Below, piece after piece: positions 61,307 through 64,000 of a stretch of DNA of 64,000 nt (within the stretch, counting starts at the first letter, position 1; each line of letters starts with the position of its first letter). The DNA comes from Turbatrix aceti (taxonomy: Eukaryota; Nematoda; Chromadorea; Rhabditida; Panagrolaimidae), in assembly GCA_963969345.1 (NCBI GenBank), contig OZ017770.1:753246-817245 (forward strand), read 5' to 3'. A model generated the notes under the pieces. That model ran no database searches, had not been told where the DNA came from, and saw nothing but the letters and a program-made list of their open reading frames with translations. A program made the translations under genes and the position numbers.

Positions 61307-62283
61307 TGTCGAACAATAGGTGTAAAAAAATTACTAAATCTCGTGTTGGCGTGTCACAATGAGCTTTGATCTCTACGGGACCGTGATTGAGACAGAGAGA
61401 TTAAATAACGCATACTTAGTCGTGTGGCATGCTTTAGTCCGTTGTTTCTACCCTGAAACTGGTCAATTTACAATCTAATGAATAAAAAAACAATATTTAG
61501 ACAGGGCATCAAAATAAAATAAAGATAAAAAAGTTAATTAAACATGGCACGATTGTAGAGGAAAAGTAGATAAAACGTTGAAATAAAAAAAACGTTGTCA
61601 CGGCCCTTCGGGTGCATAGGATAGATGGACACTACGTTTTTACAAAGGATGCGTGTCGGTCGCGTCTACCGGGTATGACGGGCGGCGGCTATTTGGGCGG
61701 GACGGGTACAGCTGTTTCAGATTCATATTACAAATCCCTTGAAGGTGGCAGAATGTGACGAAGCAACTGCAAGCAAGCCACAAACAAGACCAGGCGAGAT
61801 ATCTCCCCCCTCCCCTCCCGGGGTCGGTACTCTTGCCGACACATACGAGCGATGAAAGAAAGTGGAGTTGAGGCAAGTGAGGACACAACTAACATGTCGT
61901 TGTGCCCCCAGTCAATCACCAATCTCAAACTTTTGTCTTCCAACCCAAACTAAAATTTGTTGTGGTTCGTTGGCAGCAAATCAATATCGTGTAATGAAAA
62001 ATGACCGCTCCAGACAAGATAAAGCTTGGCGAAACGCATTTCAATCGACTATTAAAGAAATTGCCGGTTATTGAGCGCGCACAGGCGAATCACAAATTAT
62101 CAATCATCGAATCTGTCATTTAACAGAGCAAACACTTTATTTTGAACATTTTCTCGACATCAAGTTAGCAAATCACATTAAAGCAACTCATTAATATTTA
62201 CAAGTGAGTTATTGCAGTTACCGAGTAGCGGTTATGGCCAACGACAAAAATTGGCCATTAGCATTAAAGCAAAAAAATATAAA
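61307..62283. other. Intergenic region between the RhoGAP and phospholipase genes
   Basis: About 980 bp; upstream of the RhoGAP gene and downstream of the phospholipase gene (both minus). A GC-richer stretch at 61590-61830 has short overlapping frames only. No gene supported. Confidence 0.55.
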
Positions 62284-64000
62284 TCAAGGCGTAGGCGGAG
62301 CTGAGGTCTGAGTTTCCATATCATGAACGTTCATTTTACGAGAAAAGAGGTGACGTCGATGACGGGAGGGGCCGATTTTGCGAAGGAGAGAAACCATCTT
62401 TTCGACGTAGGCTTTGTTTTCGTACACATACTCCACAGTTTCCCACATCATGCGAGCAAGTTCGTGGTCGTCCTTGCTGTCCATGGCGATGTCTTTAAAT
62501 AAGGGAGCACTGAGACGGAAGAAGGGAGTACGAGAGGTTGAGCACCAGGCAAGTGCCCTGTTCACTGGTGCGCCCTCGGTAGCCGTAACCTGGTCAACAA
62601 TGACAACGCCCAAGTTCTTGATGGCTAGTATAGCCGAGTAAGGGTTGGACGAAATTTCCATTTGCGATATGTCGAAGGGAATTGTTGGAATGACACCGGT
62701 GCCAATGCTAAAAATACACCCTACTTCAACGTTGTTTTTTATGCCTATATAATTATTCGTCTGTTTCCAGAGATCAATTTCAGCAAGCAAATCTAGAAGG
62801 GGGTTGTTAGAGATGATGCCGCCATCGATGTATTTGCTGTCGACATTTGAGAAGTATGTAGGCGCAGCGGAGGTACAGCGAAGGGCTTTCCATACCAGAG
62901 ATTCATCAGGATCTGTGAAACCCAGCTCCAGGTTTTGCTCTTCGGTCAGTGGAAGGCGATAGTTGCGAATGAATTCCTGTTGAACAGGAAACACGTCCGC
63001 CCGAACAGTTGTAAACATGAGTCGCGGCCATCGCAAGTCACCCATGGTAGTGGCGTTGCCCATCTCACGTTGAATGAAGGATTCCAGGACGGCTGAATTG
63101 TAGGGGCGAACCCATCCATCAAAAATAAGATCTTTGAAACGTAGATAGACCATTTGGCACTGACGAGCTGTTTTTCCCTGAGTCAGTCCTGTAGCAACAA
63201 GACCCCCAGTTGAAGTTCCAACACACCAGTCGAAGTACTTGAAAATAGGTTCCTGCATGAGACGTTCAATTTCCAGAAGCGTTTGAATTATGACAAGACC
63301 CCGAATGCCGCCGCCATCCAACGAAAGAATGTTGATAAATTCCTGTTCAGTAATTCCTTTTTTTGTGGCAGCAGTATTCAATTTCTCTAACAATTCTTCA
63401 TAAAACAACTAAAATAAACGGGTTTAAATAAATTTAAATAAATCCTGGAGTGCTTACATTTTGATAGTGCTGTTGAATAAAATTCCAATGGCCAGCCGAA
63501 GGAAAATTTGTCCGATTTTCTAGCCTCTCTAGATCTGCCATGGATCGGGGGGAAGCATACGTCTCGATCGAAGCATTCTTAACGCTCACACGATTTGCTT
63601 CCTTGTTTACGCATCCAGAAACACAGCCAGTCTTGATACGAGGACAGCGTGATGCACCACAGATTATGAGGCTCTTGAGTAAATTGGCCCTAAATTACAA
63701 AACTATGAGACTGAATAGTAGCAAAAAAATCTTACTCGTTTAACTTGGCTGCCATGTGTCGAGGGCTATCACCGTGACGATTGACGACATTTGGATCGGC
63801 GCCTAACGATAACAAAAGCCTTGTAACCTCAATATAACGATGAGAAACCGCAATGTGCAGTGCCGTATCGCCATTGTAATTCCCGGCATTCATATCACAA
63901 TGATAGGAGGCCAGTGTGATTATCATTCCAACATCGCCTCGAGAAGTGAAGATGTGCAGAGGCGTTTGACCGGCTTTGTTACGAACATTTAAATCCAGAT
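62284..64000 (-). CDS. Calcium-independent phospholipase A2 (PNPLA9/iPLA2-beta-like), 5' end outside window
   Basis: Exons (minus) 64000(partial)-63736, 63689-63458 and 63408-62284. The visible part has at least three ankyrin repeats ([41 protein letters not shown]), a linker, then a patatin-type lipase: glycine-rich oxyanion loop [13 protein letters not shown], nucleophile elbow GTSTG and catalytic aspartate in [11 protein letters not shown]. This is the Ser-Asp dyad of ankyrin-containing group VI phospholipases, which release fatty acids from membrane phospholipids. The linker has four closely spaced cysteines (CGASRC, CVSGCVN). The C-terminus is Arg/Lys-rich and ends [10 protein letters not shown]. 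Both catalytic residues are intact, so activity is expected. The N-terminus and further ankyrin repeats lie beyond 64000. Confidence 0.92.

Noticed and set aside
62414..62641. Plus-strand frame over the phospholipase gene
   Set aside because: Antisense shadow of the patatin domain exon.

Overview
The window is eukaryotic and almost certainly from a nematode. Genes are split by many short introns (mostly 45-65 bp) with GT donors and T-rich TTTCAG/TTTTAG acceptors. The gene set is also nematode-like: a TWK two-pore potassium channel, a CUT-6-like vWA+ZP cuticlin, a MOLO-1-like TPM-domain protein, a nuclear receptor with a CNGCK P-box, a tailless-type NR2E receptor and a serotonin transporter ending like MOD-5. 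Intergenic DNA is AT-rich. I cannot place the species or clade from this sequence alone. I built the exon models by hand from reading frame, splice signals and family similarity; in every multi-exon model the phases close across all junctions.

Layout. 448-2795 (+) TWK channel. 4798-6508 (+) plexin-domain (PLXDC/TEM7-type) membrane protein. 7126-13616 is a 6.5 kb element made of two near-identical ~2.96 kb inverted arms around a 562 bp spacer. 14392-16338 (-) calnexin. 18172-18987 (-) divergent cyclin. 19708-20374 (-) secreted Cys-rich/Kunitz protein. 20750-22380 (-) nuclear receptor. 25142-26649 (+) TPM-domain protein. 27064-27433 (-) histone H4 with an intron. 28311-30079 (+) DNTTIP1-like subunit of the mitotic deacetylase complex. 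30684-33399 (+) serotonin transporter. 33876-35850 (-) vWA+ZP cuticlin. 38320-40029 (-) GNAT-like protein, 3' end uncertain. 43190-44970 (-) tailless/NR2E1-type receptor, with a decayed partial copy downstream at 42334-42705. 47600-52951 (-) 1609-residue NACHT/WD40 protein of NWD1/2 type ending in a CaaX box. 54500-56020 (+) unrecognised single-pass, proline-rich protein. 57884-61306 (-) PX-SH3-RhoGAP protein of the ARHGAP32/33 (RRC-1) type. 62284-64000 (-, cut by the window end) ankyrin-patatin phospholipase A2.

The genes are unrelated single-copy loci in mixed orientation. I see no operon-like run with tight spacing and no pathway cluster. Several serve neuromuscular or neuronal signalling (channel, transporter, TPM protein), some serve the cuticle or extracellular matrix, and some are housekeeping (calnexin, H4, cyclin).

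The most unusual structure is the large inverted-repeat element. It has no recognisable transposase, carries 175 bp subterminal repeats and a repeated inner module array, and its arm-to-arm differences are confined to the inner ~0.55 kb. The best protein-level candidates for novelty are the C-terminal CaaX box on the NACHT/WD40 protein and the unrecognised 491-residue membrane protein.
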